This document shows positions 16,657 through 26,038 of a stretch of DNA of 37,981 nt, one piece after another (the first letter of the stretch is position 1; each line of letters starts with the position of its first letter). The notes under the pieces are model-generated. The model worked only from the letters and a program-made list of their open reading frames with translations. It did not search any database and was not told the origin of the DNA. This DNA comes from an uncultured Burkholderiales bacterium (GTDB taxonomy: Bacteria; Pseudomonadota; Gammaproteobacteria; Burkholderiales; Burkholderiaceae_C). The stretch lies in NCBI GenBank assembly GCA_903871545.1, contig CAIQHG010000033.1:1-37981 (forward strand). Reading direction: 5' to 3'. Made by a program: the position numbers and the translations under genes.

Positions 16657-17607
16657 TTAAGCCATCTCAGCCAAGGACAACTTCATTTTCTTCATGGCCG
16701 CTGCCTCTATTTGGCGCACCCGCTCCGCGCTCACGCCGAACTCGGCCGCTAGGTCATGAAGTGTCATACCTCCCGACCCGTCATCATTGACTTTGAGCCA
16801 GCGCTCTTCAACGATTTTGCGACTTCTGGCGTCTAACGCGTTGAGCGCCATCGCGATCCCGTCGCTAGATAAGTAGTCTCTTTGATGAGACTCAATCACA
16901 GCAGTGGGCTCGTTGTTCAAGTCAGTTAGGTATGAGATTGGACCGTAGGCGTCCTCACCGTCATCATTGGGAGCAGGGTCTAAGATCACGTCTCCACCTG
17001 ACATTCGTGTCTCCATTTCGATTACTTCTTCACGTTTGACGTTTAGCTCCTTGGCCATTGCATCTATTTGAGCCTCAGTTAAACAATCTTTGTGAGTGGG
17101 CGCATCGGTGTTGGATCCCTCATCTGATTTAAAGCCCTGTTTCATTGACCTTAAATTGAAGAACAGCTTTCTTTGAGCCTTGGTAGTGGCGACTTTTACC
17201 ATTCTCCAGTTGCGCAAAATGTATTCATGGATTTCAGCTTTAATCCAGTGCATTGCGTAGCTTACCAAGCGCACGCCTTGGTTTGGGTCGAAGCGACGAA
17301 CCGCCTTCATGAGACCAATATTGCCCTCTTGAATAAGGTCAGCGTGTGGAAGCCCGTAGCCTAGGTATTGGCGGGATACTGACACCACGAGCCTGAGATG
17401 GGACATGATTAGTTTACCGGCAGCGTCCAGGTCGTTGGTTTGTTGAAGCAAGCGCGCATACTGCTGCTCTTGCTCGAGAGTCAACATGGGAAGCCGATTG
17501 ACGGCGGATATATAAGCGTCTAGGTTACCAAGAGGGGGGACTAGTGACCAAGGATTGGCCAAAGATGAGCCCTCGGCTCCTATATTTGGAAGGGTTAGGG
17601 TAGTCAT
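16657..17607 (-). CDS. rpoH: RNA polymerase heat-shock sigma factor RpoH (sigma-32)
   Basis: 316 residues. Region 2 has DLIQEGNIGLMKAVRRFDP (about 90-108) and region 4 ends with a helix-turn-helix (TLHDLAAEFGVSAERVRQIE). The RpoH box QRKLFFNLR (145-153), which separates sigma-32 from other group 3 factors and interacts with core polymerase, is intact. Start 17607 has a strong AAAGGAG 7-8 bases upstream; ATG 17646 is less likely. The promoter contains a CIRCE element, so HrcA probably represses this gene. Confidence 0.97.
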   Translation of the reverse strand: MTTLTLPNIGAEGSSLANPWSLVPPLGNLDAYISAVNRLPMLTLEQEQQYARLLQQTNDLDAAGKLIMSHLRLVVSVSRQYLGYGLPHADLIQEGNIGLMKAVRRFDPNQGVRLVSYAMHWIKAEIHEYILRNWRMVKVATTKAQRKLFFNLRSMKQGFKSDEGSNTDAPTHKDCLTEAQIDAMAKELNVKREEVIEMETRMSGGDVILDPAPNDDGEDAYGPISYLTDLNNEPTAVIESHQRDYLSSDGIAMALNALDARSRKIVEERWLKVNDDGSGGMTLHDLAAEFGVSAERVRQIEAAAMKKMKLSLAEMA

Positions 17608-17636
17608 TGAGTACTCCTTTTGAATACGTTTCCATA

Positions 17637-17666
17637 ATTTTAGCACTCTTGATCAAAGAGTGCCAA
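17637..17666 (-). promoter_or_regulatory. Putative sigma-70 promoter of rpoH
   Basis: On the minus strand TTGGCA (17661-17666) and TAAAAT (17637-17642) each match 5 of 6 consensus bases with an 18-base spacer. The -10 is 29 bases from the start codon. The CIRCE inverted repeat covers the -35, the spacer and the edge of the -10. Confidence 0.65.
17640..17666 (-). promoter_or_regulatory. CIRCE element (HrcA operator) in the rpoH promoter
   Basis: In plus-strand reading, TTAGCACTC (17640-17648), nine bases, then GAGTGCCAA (17658-17666). The consensus is TTAGCACTC-N9-GAGTGCTAA, so 17 of 18 arm positions match and the spacer length is exact. It overlaps the predicted -35/-10 region, the usual repressing position for HrcA. 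hrcA itself lies at 36386-37393. Confidence 0.9.
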
Positions 17667-17697
17667 TGGTCTGTGCAAGCAAGGGGTTAACCCTAAA

Positions 17698-17721
17698 TTA
17701 ATATAACTTAAGTAATATTAA
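17698..17721. repeat. AT-rich 24-bp near-palindrome upstream of rpoH
   Basis: TTAATATAACTTAAGTAATATTAA is symmetric about ACTTAAGT with one mismatched pair of positions (22 of 24 bases symmetric). It lies about 30 bases upstream of the rpoH -35 hexamer inside a very AT-rich 180-base stretch. It may be an activator site, an UP-like element or a chance result of composition. The rest of the gap up to 17903 shows nothing recognisable. Confidence 0.4.
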
Positions 17722-17903
17722 TTTAAATAATAATCATCACAATTAACTAATTTAAAAAACAATGATCAAGCCTTTAGTGGTCAAAAAATAAAAAATCAGA
17801 GGTCAAACCGACGTCAAATGGGCTGTGTATCGGGGATGGATATTGAAAGGCTAAGATGGGACTGATTTATAGCAAGTATTTAAAACATTGAGGCTCGACG
17901 GTT

Positions 17904-18920
17904 TTAATTATCAAGTTCAATATTTCTCTCTTTCGCTAGTTTAGTCCACCTGCTTAGATCGGCTTTGATGTAATTGCCAAATTGATCGGAACTCATTGTC
18001 ATAGGTTCAACTGCTTCAACAGCCATTTTTTCTTTCAACTCGGGCGAACTCAAAACTAAGTTAAGAGTTGAGTTGAGCTTTTGAACAATCTGAGTGGGCA
18101 ACCCAGCAGGCCCAACGACACCGTACCACTGCAGTGCAGTGAAACCTTTGAACCCAAATTCCTCAAGCGTTGGAGTATCTTTGAGTTGAGAGCTCCTCGT
18201 TGCGCCAGTTACAGCAATTGCTCTGACACGGCCAGACCGGATATGAGGCAGTGCTGCAGCAAGGCCCGGGAACATGGCTTGAATTTGCCCCCCCATCAGG
18301 TCATTAAAAGCTGGTGCAATACCTTTGTAGGGAATGTGAACGATAGGGCTTTCCCCCGTTTGTTTGAAAAGCTCCATCGTCAAATGCGTTAAAGAGCCCT
18401 GACCAGAGGATCCGTAACTTACGCTCGTAGGGTTTTTCTTTATGAAGTCTATGAACTCCTTTACATTTTTAGCTGGAACACTTGGGTGAACCACCAACAC
18501 ATTTGGAGTGCCTCCAATCATGCCAATTGGAGTGAAATCTTTGATGGGGTCATAGGGGAGGTTCCTGCGTGTAGCAGGACTGGTTCCAAGCGTTGCCACA
18601 TAGCCTTGCATGAGTGTGTAACCATCTGCAGGGGCTTTGGCTGCATTTTGACAGGCTATTACGCCGCCCCCTCCGCCCTCGTTGTCAATAATCATAGGTT
18701 GGAGCAGTACCCGTCCCCAACGCTCGCAAACTGTTCGACCTATCATGTCGCTGCCCCCCCCTGCAGACACGGGCACAATGTAGCGAATGGGTTTGGTTGG
18801 GTAACTCGTCTGAGCAAGTGAACTTTGCGAGGAAAATAGCCCTTGACTCAAGGCTGCAGTGCCCAGCACGGTCTTTAAAGTTTGACGACGTTGCATAAAT
18901 AGTCTTTCAAATTTAGTCAT
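17904..18920 (-). CDS. Bug-family (TctC) periplasmic solute-binding protein
   Basis: 338 residues. Tripartite tricarboxylate transporter receptor type: after a signal with an RRQTLK twin-arginine-like motif and cleavage near LAQ, the mature protein begins YPTKPIRYIVPVSAGGGSD, the classical Bug start, followed by the two-lobe fold (GSSGQGSLTHLTMELFK, IPYKGIAPAFNDLMGGQ). It binds small carboxylates; the ligand is unknown. No tctA or tctB is nearby, as is common for orphan Bug genes in Burkholderiales. The start could be 18896 (MQRRQTLK), which has a slightly better ribosome site. It follows ftsY by 22 bases on the same strand. Confidence 0.9.
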   Translation of the reverse strand: MTKFERLFMQRRQTLKTVLGTAALSQGLFSSQSSLAQTSYPTKPIRYIVPVSAGGGSDMIGRTVCERWGRVLLQPMIIDNEGGGGGVIACQNAAKAPADGYTLMQGYVATLGTSPATRRNLPYDPIKDFTPIGMIGGTPNVLVVHPSVPAKNVKEFIDFIKKNPTSVSYGSSGQGSLTHLTMELFKQTGESPIVHIPYKGIAPAFNDLMGGQIQAMFPGLAAALPHIRSGRVRAIAVTGATRSSQLKDTPTLEEFGFKGFTALQWYGVVGPAGLPTQIVQKLNSTLNLVLSSPELKEKMAVEAVEPMTMSSDQFGNYIKADLSRWTKLAKERNIELDN

Positions 18921-18942
18921 AAAAATTTCAATGCTTTAAGCC

Positions 18943-20031
18943 CTATTCTCCGATTAATGCCTGAGCGAATTCGAGAGCATTGAATCGTTGCAGATCCTCT
19001 AATTTTTCACCCACGCCAATGAAATAAACGGGAACCACTTTGCGTCCCACTTTAAGCCTATCGGTATTCCACAGCGCAATCGCTGCAAGCACCCCACCCT
19101 TGGCTGTTCCGTCCAACTTAGTTACAACGAGTCCAGTTAGCGCTACTGCCTCATCAAACGCTTTCACCTGTGTCAGAGCGTTTTGACCTGTGTTTCCATC
19201 AATCACTAAAAGCACTTCATGAGGAGCTGTTTCATCGGCCTTTTGAATCACGCGTTTTATTTTTTTGAGCTCCTCCATTAAATGCGTTTGCGTGGATAAA
19301 CGACCAGCGGTGTCAATTAGCACGACATCGCGTCCTCTGGCTTTGCCCGCACTGACTGCATCAAAACTAACTGCCGCAGGGTCAGCTGATTCTTGTGAAA
19401 TGATCTCCACCTTGTTTCTGTCCGCCCAGGTGAGTAACTGTTCTCGGGCTGCGGCGCGAAAGGTATCAGCTGCAGCCAAAAGCACACTCACGCCTGAGTC
19501 ACTAAGATGACGCGTTATTTTTCCAATTGATGTGGTCTTTCCTGCGCCGTTCACGCCGGCGACCATAATGACGGTGGGTTTGTGTTCGCCGAGAATTAAT
19601 TCCTTTTCTAGGGGCTTTAAAAGAGAGGTCAAGATATCGACGAGAAGAGATTTGACGCTCTGTTGATCCGTGATCCCTTTTTGTCGGATTTTCTCCTTCA
19701 AGGCGTCTAAAACATGCTGTGTAGCTGCAAATCCAGTGTCCGCGCTGAGCAAAGCGCTCTCAAGTTCGTCGTATAGGTGGTCATCAATGGTGGTTAAATT
19801 CAAAGCTCCTTTGAATCCTTGACCCGTTCGCTTGAGACCTTCTTTGAGCTTGGAGAGCCAAAGTGTCCTCAATTTAGTAGTAGATTGAGAGTCCTTATCT
19901 AGAGAATCCCTTTTTTCGAGGGTCGTTTGCGTAACATTTAAAGAACCATTAACATCACTTGGCGAGGGGGTGTTATCCTCTAATGAAGAAACAGCGGGTT
20001 CTGGGGTCTTTTTGCGAAAAAAGCTAAACAT
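18943..20031 (-). CDS. ftsY: FtsY, signal recognition particle receptor
   Basis: 362 residues. The SRP receptor GTPase docks ribosome-SRP complexes at the inner membrane. It has a short acidic/polar N-terminal region (about 1-60), an N domain, and a G domain with GVNGAGKTT (159-167), DTFRAAA (189-195), DTAGR and TKLDGTAKGG. The G domain is full length. Unlike in E. coli, ftsE and ftsX do not follow; a Bug gene lies between ftsY and rpoH. Transcribed divergently from the M16 peptidase gene. Confidence 0.97.
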   Translation of the reverse strand: MFSFFRKKTPEPAVSSLEDNTPSPSDVNGSLNVTQTTLEKRDSLDKDSQSTTKLRTLWLSKLKEGLKRTGQGFKGALNLTTIDDHLYDELESALLSADTGFAATQHVLDALKEKIRQKGITDQQSVKSLLVDILTSLLKPLEKELILGEHKPTVIMVAGVNGAGKTTSIGKITRHLSDSGVSVLLAAADTFRAAAREQLLTWADRNKVEIISQESADPAAVSFDAVSAGKARGRDVVLIDTAGRLSTQTHLMEELKKIKRVIQKADETAPHEVLLVIDGNTGQNALTQVKAFDEAVALTGLVVTKLDGTAKGGVLAAIALWNTDRLKVGRKVVPVYFIGVGEKLEDLQRFNALEFAQALIGE

Positions 20032-20116
20032 GACTTAAAGTTTTAAAGTAAGAATCAAAGGTTTTAAATACTCAAACACATTGGTATTCTATGAAACGTT
20101 TAACCTGAAAAGAACA

Positions 20117-21592
20117 ATGAAACACAATAGTCTCAAATTATTTATAACTAGGCCTCCTCTGGTGGCTAAATTGAAAAAGCGGTTGTGCTTAGGCCTATTG
20201 GCAGGGCTTGCGATTAGTTTGAACATCGCAGTGAACGCTCAAAGCGTGCAAAGCTCTGCGCAGTTTGTTCAATACAAGCTTAAAAACGGAATGGAACTGG
20301 TTGTTTTGCCAGATCACAGGGCGCCGACCGTTGTCCATATGGTTTGGGTCAGGGTCGGCTCAATGGACGAAGTCGACGGCACCTCAGGTGTTGCTCATGC
20401 GATTGAGCACATGATGTTTAAAGGTACGTCAAAGCTTGGGGTAGGCGAGTTCTCTAAAAAGGTTGCAGCTTTGGGGGGGCGTGAAAATGCGTTTACCAAT
20501 CTTGACTACACTGGATTTTTTCAGCAAATACCTGCCGACCGGTTGGGGGCTGTGATGAAGCTTGAGGCGGACCGCTTTGAACACAATAAGTGGTCTGATT
20601 CTGAATTCAAAAAAGAAATCGAAGTGATCAAGGAAGAGCGGCGCATGCGCACCGATGACGTTCCTCGCAGCGTTTTAAACGAACAAATCAACGCAGTTCA
20701 GTTTACTGCCTCCCCCTACAGACGCCCCGTCATTGGATGGATGAACGATCTAGATTCCATGACAGCACAGGACGTTCGACAATTCCACGCAGATTGGTAC
20801 AAACCAAACAATGCGGTCGTAGTTGTGGTGGGCGACGTTAATCCCCAGGACGTTAAAAAGCTTGCTGAAAGTATCTATGGCTCCATCCCAAGAGGCGTCG
20901 TGCCCCTGCGTAAACCAAGAGCGGAGCCTGTGCAAACTGGACTCAGAAGGCTAAGCGTGAAAGCGCCAGCAGAGCAAGGATTTCTCATTATGTCTTGGAA
21001 AGTTCCTGGCTACGTGGCAGACCCCTCTAGCGCTCAACACCAAGACGCTTTGGCTTTGCAAATCCTAAGCGCCGTATTAGACGGCTATAGCGGTGCTAGG
21101 CTAGACCGCTCTTTAACCCAAGGCGATCATCCTGTTGCAGCTCAGGCCTCAGCCGAATACGGTTTCAGCGGAAGAGGACCACAGCTTTTCCAACTACAAG
21201 CTGTTCCTAGCAAAGGACAAAACTTGGATCAATTGGAGCTGGCCCTAAAAGCGCAGATTCAAAAAATTGCTGATGAAGGAGTTCAAGACTCAGAGCTTAA
21301 GAGAGTTAAAGCTCAGTGGATAGCCGCCGCCGTTTACAAAAGGGACTCCCTTTTCAATCAAGCTCAAGAAATTGGCACTTATTGGATAGAGGGACTCCCC
21401 CTAGACTCTAATGACCAAATTATGAAAGAGTTATCAAAAGTAACCTCCGAGCAGGTCCAGTCCGTTGCAAAACGTTATTTTCTGGATGATCAATTAACTG
21501 TTGGTAATTTAATACCCTTGCCGTTGAGTGCGCAGGCAGATCGAAAAGCAGGTAACTCCGCAAATAGCCCACGCGCGGGGATGCTGCGGTGA
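20117..21592 (+). CDS. M16 family zinc metallopeptidase (catalytic partner)
   Basis: 491 residues. A signal peptide (cleavage near NAQ, residue 42) leads to a pitrilysin/processing-peptidase fold. The inverted zinc motif HxxEH is seen as HAIEH (94-98), with the downstream EVIKEERR glutamates as further ligand region. It probably acts in the periplasm on small proteins or peptides as a heterodimer with the next gene's product. ATG 20117 is chosen over TTG 20081 because the signal peptide then begins normally. Overlaps the next gene by 4 bases. Confidence 0.9.
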   Translation: MKHNSLKLFITRPPLVAKLKKRLCLGLLAGLAISLNIAVNAQSVQSSAQFVQYKLKNGMELVVLPDHRAPTVVHMVWVRVGSMDEVDGTSGVAHAIEHMMFKGTSKLGVGEFSKKVAALGGRENAFTNLDYTGFFQQIPADRLGAVMKLEADRFEHNKWSDSEFKKEIEVIKEERRMRTDDVPRSVLNEQINAVQFTASPYRRPVIGWMNDLDSMTAQDVRQFHADWYKPNNAVVVVVGDVNPQDVKKLAESIYGSIPRGVVPLRKPRAEPVQTGLRRLSVKAPAEQGFLIMSWKVPGYVADPSSAQHQDALALQILSAVLDGYSGARLDRSLTQGDHPVAAQASAEYGFSGRGPQLFQLQAVPSKGQNLDQLELALKAQIQKIADEGVQDSELKRVKAQWIAAAVYKRDSLFNQAQEIGTYWIEGLPLDSNDQIMKELSKVTSEQVQSVAKRYFLDDQLTVGNLIPLPLSAQADRKAGNSANSPRAGMLR

Positions 21593-23004
21593 TACTGTTA
21601 ACCCAATACAACGATACATTTAAAATGCACAACTTTTTATTCTTAATGCGTTTACTTCGCAAAAACCTTTTGAGTTTGGTGAGTTTAGTTGGATTGGCGT
21701 GCTTCTCAATTTGCGCCTCTTGCTTAGCCGCAACTCCAGTTGAGTACTGGAGCCTTCCAGGTGGGACCAAAATTTATTTAGTATCCACCCCTAATTTACC
21801 CATGCTTGATCTCCAAATTGACTTTGATGCGGGCTCCAGGCGAGACTTTGCAAATAAAGCGGGGCTCTCAAGTGCTGTTGCCATGATGATGTCAAAAGGT
21901 TTTAAATCTAGTTCAACAATGCCGGCAATGGATGAGAATCAACTAGGAGAGGCATGGGCCGATTTGGGCGCCTCCTTTATCGCATCCTCTGGTCAAGACA
22001 GATTTAGTTTTAGACTTAGAACGCTCACCCAAGAGGAGATTCTCAAAGCCGCTAGTTCACTCGCAGCCCAACAAATGGCGAGACCCGCCTTTGATGCAAA
22101 GATATTTGAGCGCGAACGCGAAAAGTCAATAGCCGCTTTGCGCGAATCTTTAACCCAGCCCGGCTCAGTAGCAGGTAGGGCTTTTGCAGCGACAATTTTC
22201 CCCTCCCACCCCTACGGCGAATTGGTTACTCCTGAATCGATGCAATCTACTCAGGCCGAGGATTTAGAGAGCTTTTACAAGCAATACATCAATCTGTGCA
22301 ATGCTCGGATCAGTATGGTGGGCAACCTCAGCAAAGCTCAGGCGAGTCAATTAGTAGAGGTTTTAATTTCTCAATTTAATAAAGATGTGAATTGCCCAGT
22401 TTTGCCTAAGATTGCAGATGTCGCCCCACTGACCAAGTCAGTGGAAAAACGCATTGACTTTGACTCTGCCCAGGCTCACGTGCTTATTGGACAGCCTGCA
22501 ATTGATAGAGCTGATCCTGATTATTTTCCTCTAACGGTTGGTAACTACGTATTGGGCGGGGGCGGTTTTGTATCGCGCTTGACCGAGCAGGTTCGTGAAA
22601 AAAGAGGTTTAAGCTATAGTGTTTACAGCTACTTTTCTCCGGCTAAACAACCAGGTCCCTTCACCATTGGTCTGCAAACGCGTCCCGACCAAGCCTTGCA
22701 GGCGGTTAATTTGTCACGCGAAGTATTGGCTGAGTTCGTAAAAAACGGTCCCACTGCAAAGGAGCTGAAAGCGGCGAAGGACAACTTAATTGGCAGTTTT
22801 CCGCTTCGCTTGGACAGCAACAAGAAATTGCTCGACAACCTGGCCAATATCGCTTGGAACGATTTACCCCTAAATTATCTGGATACATGGGTCAATCTAG
22901 TTAAAGCGGTGAGCATTCAAGATATCAAGACAGCTTTTCAAAAGCACATTCAACCTGAGCAAATGGCAACCGTTATAGTGGGGGGGAAGTTTGAAACCCG
23001 GTGA
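21589..23004 (+). CDS. M16 family peptidase-like protein lacking the zinc site (non-catalytic partner)
   Basis: Up to 471 residues. Same fold as the preceding protein, but the zinc-motif position reads SAVAMMMSKGF, without histidines or glutamate, so it cannot be a zinc peptidase alone. It keeps the C-terminal substrate-binding R/Y region (LTEQVREKRGLSYSVYSY). Paired active and inactive M16 subunits are standard. GTG 21589 overlaps the previous stop (GTGA), suggesting coupling; ATG 21625 or 21646 would place the signal peptide nearer the start, so the start is unsure. Overlaps the start of rsmD by 14 bases. Confidence 0.87.
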   Translation: MILLTQYNDTFKMHNFLFLMRLLRKNLLSLVSLVGLACFSICASCLAATPVEYWSLPGGTKIYLVSTPNLPMLDLQIDFDAGSRRDFANKAGLSSAVAMMMSKGFKSSSTMPAMDENQLGEAWADLGASFIASSGQDRFSFRLRTLTQEEILKAASSLAAQQMARPAFDAKIFEREREKSIAALRESLTQPGSVAGRAFAATIFPSHPYGELVTPESMQSTQAEDLESFYKQYINLCNARISMVGNLSKAQASQLVEVLISQFNKDVNCPVLPKIADVAPLTKSVEKRIDFDSAQAHVLIGQPAIDRADPDYFPLTVGNYVLGGGGFVSRLTEQVREKRGLSYSVYSYFSPAKQPGPFTIGLQTRPDQALQAVNLSREVLAEFVKNGPTAKELKAAKDNLIGSFPLRLDSNKKLLDNLANIAWNDLPLNYLDTWVNLVKAVSIQDIKTAFQKHIQPEQMATVIVGGKFETR

Positions 23005-23557
23005 GGTGAGAATTATTGGCGGCCAATGGAGGAGGACCCCCATTAAAGTAATGGACACTGAGGGGCTTAGGCCCACCCCAGACCGTGTTCGCGAGACTTT
23101 GTTCAATTGGCTTGGACAAGACTTAACTGGGTGGAGTTGCGCTGACTTGTTTGCTGGCACTGGGGTGCTCGGGTTTGAGGCCGCCTCTAGAGGCGCGTTA
23201 AAGGTATGGGTATTCGAGCTAAGCCCTCCTTTAATAGAGCCCCTTGAGCGACTTAAAACCAAATTGAAGGCGCAGGCCGTTCAAATTAAAAGAGGCGAGG
23301 GCGTCTCCTTACTCAAGGCGCTTCCCACGGCAAGCCTTGATTTAATTTTCATTGATCCCCCCTTTGACGCAACCGCTCTATACAACGCGTCACTTGGCGC
23401 TGCTGCGGATCGTTTGAATCACGGGGGAGTGGTCTACTTAGAGAGCCCAAAACAGTGGATCAACGAGACTCTTGAGCCTTACGGTTTAGTGGTAGAAAAG
23501 CATATGAAGGCGGGAGCGGTGCATGCCCATTTATTGCGTAAATTAATCCCCTCTTAA
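22991..23557 (+). CDS. rsmD: 16S rRNA (guanine966-N2)-methyltransferase RsmD
   Basis: 188 residues. Rossmann-fold SAM methyltransferase that modifies G966 of 16S rRNA during 30S assembly. RIIGGQWRR at the N-terminus, DLFAGTGVLGFEAASRGA (SAM loop) and the catalytic DPPF in LIFIDPPFDA identify it. TTG 22991 is preferred because the preceding G-rich stretch can act as ribosome site and GEVRIIGG is conserved upstream of the RIIGG motif; GTG 23006 is the alternative. It overlaps the end of the M16 partner gene. Confidence 0.94.
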   Translation: MKPGEVRIIGGQWRRTPIKVMDTEGLRPTPDRVRETLFNWLGQDLTGWSCADLFAGTGVLGFEAASRGALKVWVFELSPPLIEPLERLKTKLKAQAVQIKRGEGVSLLKALPTASLDLIFIDPPFDATALYNASLGAAADRLNHGGVVYLESPKQWINETLEPYGLVVEKHMKAGAVHAHLLRKLIPS

Positions 23558-23587
23558 TCCATAACCGTTTGAGAAATTAAGGTTGTC

Positions 23588-23615
23588 TTGATTGTCAAGG
23601 CTCAGTGCCTATAAT
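23588..23615 (+). promoter_or_regulatory. Putative sigma-70 promoter of coaD
   Basis: TTGATT (23588-23593), a 16-base spacer and a perfect TATAAT (23610-23615), 38 bases upstream of the coaD start. It is the best -10 match noticed in the window. The rest of the 96-base rsmD-coaD gap holds only the coaD ribosome site (CGGAGT). Confidence 0.6.
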
Positions 23616-23653
23616 CCTTAGAGCAACCAAATCACAAATTTCGGAGTAATCCA

Positions 23654-24154
23654 ATGGCCAACGTTATTGCCCTTTACCCAGGCACATTTGACCCCCTCAC
23701 ACTTGGGCATGAGGACATTGTTCGCCGTTCGTCTAAATTGGTGGATACGCTGATTGTTTCGGTCGCTGTTGCCCATCACAAGAAAACGCTTTTCTCTTTA
23801 CAAGAGAGAATGGACATGACTCGTGAGGCTCTTAAAGATTGTCCCAATGTAAGGATTGAGTCTTTTACTGGCTTGGTAAGTGAATTTGCAATCTCTAGAG
23901 GCGTCACAGTAATGATTCGAGGCGTAAGGTCAATGACGGACTTTGATTACGAGTTTCAATTGGCCGGTATGAACCACAGACTTGCACCTGATGTGGATAC
24001 GATATTTTTGAATACATCAGATGTTTACCAGTGCATTTCAAGCACCTTGGTGCGCGAGATTGCAGTCTTAGGAGGTGAGGTTGCTCAATTCGTGTCTGCG
24101 CACATTCACGGGCAAATAATAGCTAAATTAAAAGAAAATCCAAAAAGCAATTAA
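23654..24154 (+). CDS. coaD: Phosphopantetheine adenylyltransferase
   Basis: 166 residues, the usual length. Converts 4'-phosphopantetheine plus ATP to dephospho-CoA, the fourth step of coenzyme A synthesis, in the cytoplasm. The nucleotidyltransferase motif TLGH (16-19) follows YPGTFDPLT, RGVRSMTDFDYE is the substrate loop, and ISSTLVRE is the second ATP-binding motif. CGGAGT sits 8 bases before the ATG. rsmD-coaD adjacency is widespread in proteobacteria. Confidence 0.98.
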   Translation: MANVIALYPGTFDPLTLGHEDIVRRSSKLVDTLIVSVAVAHHKKTLFSLQERMDMTREALKDCPNVRIESFTGLVSEFAISRGVTVMIRGVRSMTDFDYEFQLAGMNHRLAPDVDTIFLNTSDVYQCISSTLVREIAVLGGEVAQFVSAHIHGQIIAKLKENPKSN

Positions 24155-24168
24155 CATAAGTACATTAA

Positions 24169-25139
<971 letters not shown>

Positions 25140-25172
25140 GTGTAAAGTACATTCTAAAAGAGACTAAAAGTA

Positions 25173-25202
25173 AAGCCTACCCCACTAGTGCAGGGTAGGC
25201 TT
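25173..25202 (-). terminator. Hairpin terminator after rplY
   Basis: AAGCCTACCC (25173-25182) and GGGTAGGCTT (25193-25202) form a perfect 10-bp stem around a 10-base loop that contains CACTAGTG. On the minus strand the right side is followed by TTTACTTTTAG, moderately T-rich. It lies between rplY and pth, so pth may have partial read-through or its own promoter. Confidence 0.65.
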
Positions 25203-25275
25203 ACAACTTTAATCACACAGGTTTGAGAGAGATTTCTTATTCCGAGGAAAAGCTTTATCTCAATCTACATCAGCA

Positions 25276-25908
25276 TTATTTCTTTGCATCAGCAGCGGGT
25301 GCAGCTCCTGCTTTGCCGGGTTCTGCTTTACCGGGTTCTGCTTTTTCCTCAGCCTGAGCTACTACGGACACGATGACAGGGTCTATCTTGCCACGCGTAA
25401 CTGCTGTGACGCCTTTGGGTAAAGTCAGATTACTGAGGTGCAATGAAACACCTTTTTTCAGTTGACTTAAATCAACGGCAATAAACTCAGGCAAGTCTGC
25501 GGGGAGGCAGCTGATCTCAAGTTCATTGATCACGTGGTTGATCAAGCAGTCATCAATTTTGACAGCGGGGGAATTCTCAACCCCAGAAAAGTGCAAAGGC
25601 ACTTTCATGTGTAGTTTTGTGTTAGCGTCAACTCGCTGAAAGTCTACGTGCAACACAGACGGTTTAAAGGGGTGGTACTGGACGTTTCTGAGTAGTACTT
25701 TAGAGTCAGTTCCGTTAACTTCCATCTCCAAAATGGAGGCGTGAAACGCTTCTTTTTTAAGAGCATGCCAAAGTGCATTGTGATCGAGCTCAATTAATTT
25801 AGGCTCACCTTCTCCACCGTATACGATTCCTGGTGTTTTACCAGTGTTGCGCAGACGGCGGCTCGCACCCGTACCCTGCTTGTTGCGCTCAAAGGCGACA
25901 AATTTCAT
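25276..25908 (-). CDS. rplY: 50S ribosomal protein L25, long (Ctc) form
   Basis: 210 residues. Binds 5S rRNA in the large subunit. The N-terminal L25 domain ([30 protein letters not shown]) is followed by the TL5/Ctc-type C-terminal domain, common in beta-proteobacteria. The end is a low-complexity tail ([20 protein letters not shown]) encoded by a 15-base tandem duplication (25309-25338). Start 25908 is clear: GAGGAG lies 6 bases upstream. An upstream in-frame ATG at 25974 would add 22 unrelated residues. Downstream of prs. Confidence 0.96.
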   Translation of the reverse strand: MKFVAFERNKQGTGASRRLRNTGKTPGIVYGGEGEPKLIELDHNALWHALKKEAFHASILEMEVNGTDSKVLLRNVQYHPFKPSVLHVDFQRVDANTKLHMKVPLHFSGVENSPAVKIDDCLINHVINELEISCLPADLPEFIAVDLSQLKKGVSLHLSNLTLPKGVTAVTRGKIDPVIVSVVAQAEEKAEPGKAEPGKAGAAPAADAKK

Positions 25909-25947
25909 ATCATTCTCCTCGTGGAAGTCCATCGCGACCAATGTGAC

Positions 25948-25994
25948 TTCAGTTAACAAAATTGTAGTTATCATGTCAACACAAGATTGTGTTG
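25948..25994 (-). promoter_or_regulatory. Possible rplY promoter next to a small hairpin
   Basis: On the minus strand TTGACA follows an inverted repeat, CAACACAA (25977-25984) with TTGTGTTG (25987-25994), with weak -10 candidates (TTAACT) 17 bases further. The -35 is perfect but the -10 is poor, so rplY may be driven from here or simply read through from prs. Confidence 0.28.
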
Positions 25995-26038
25995 GTATGA
26001 AGACCTACAGGGCTTTTTGAATCGAATCAGAGCCTAAC

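Noticed and set aside
18486..18821. 111-residue frame antisense to the Bug gene
   Set aside because: The minus strand carries a typical Bug protein; the antisense product has no plausible start signal or domain.
21892..21924. Loss of the zinc motif in the second M16 gene read as gene decay
   Set aside because: The frame is intact and full length; inactive M16 partners beside an active one are normal.
22897..23262. 121-residue frame antisense to the M16 partner and rsmD
   Set aside because: Both plus-strand genes are clearly coding, and the antisense frame spans their junction with no family features.
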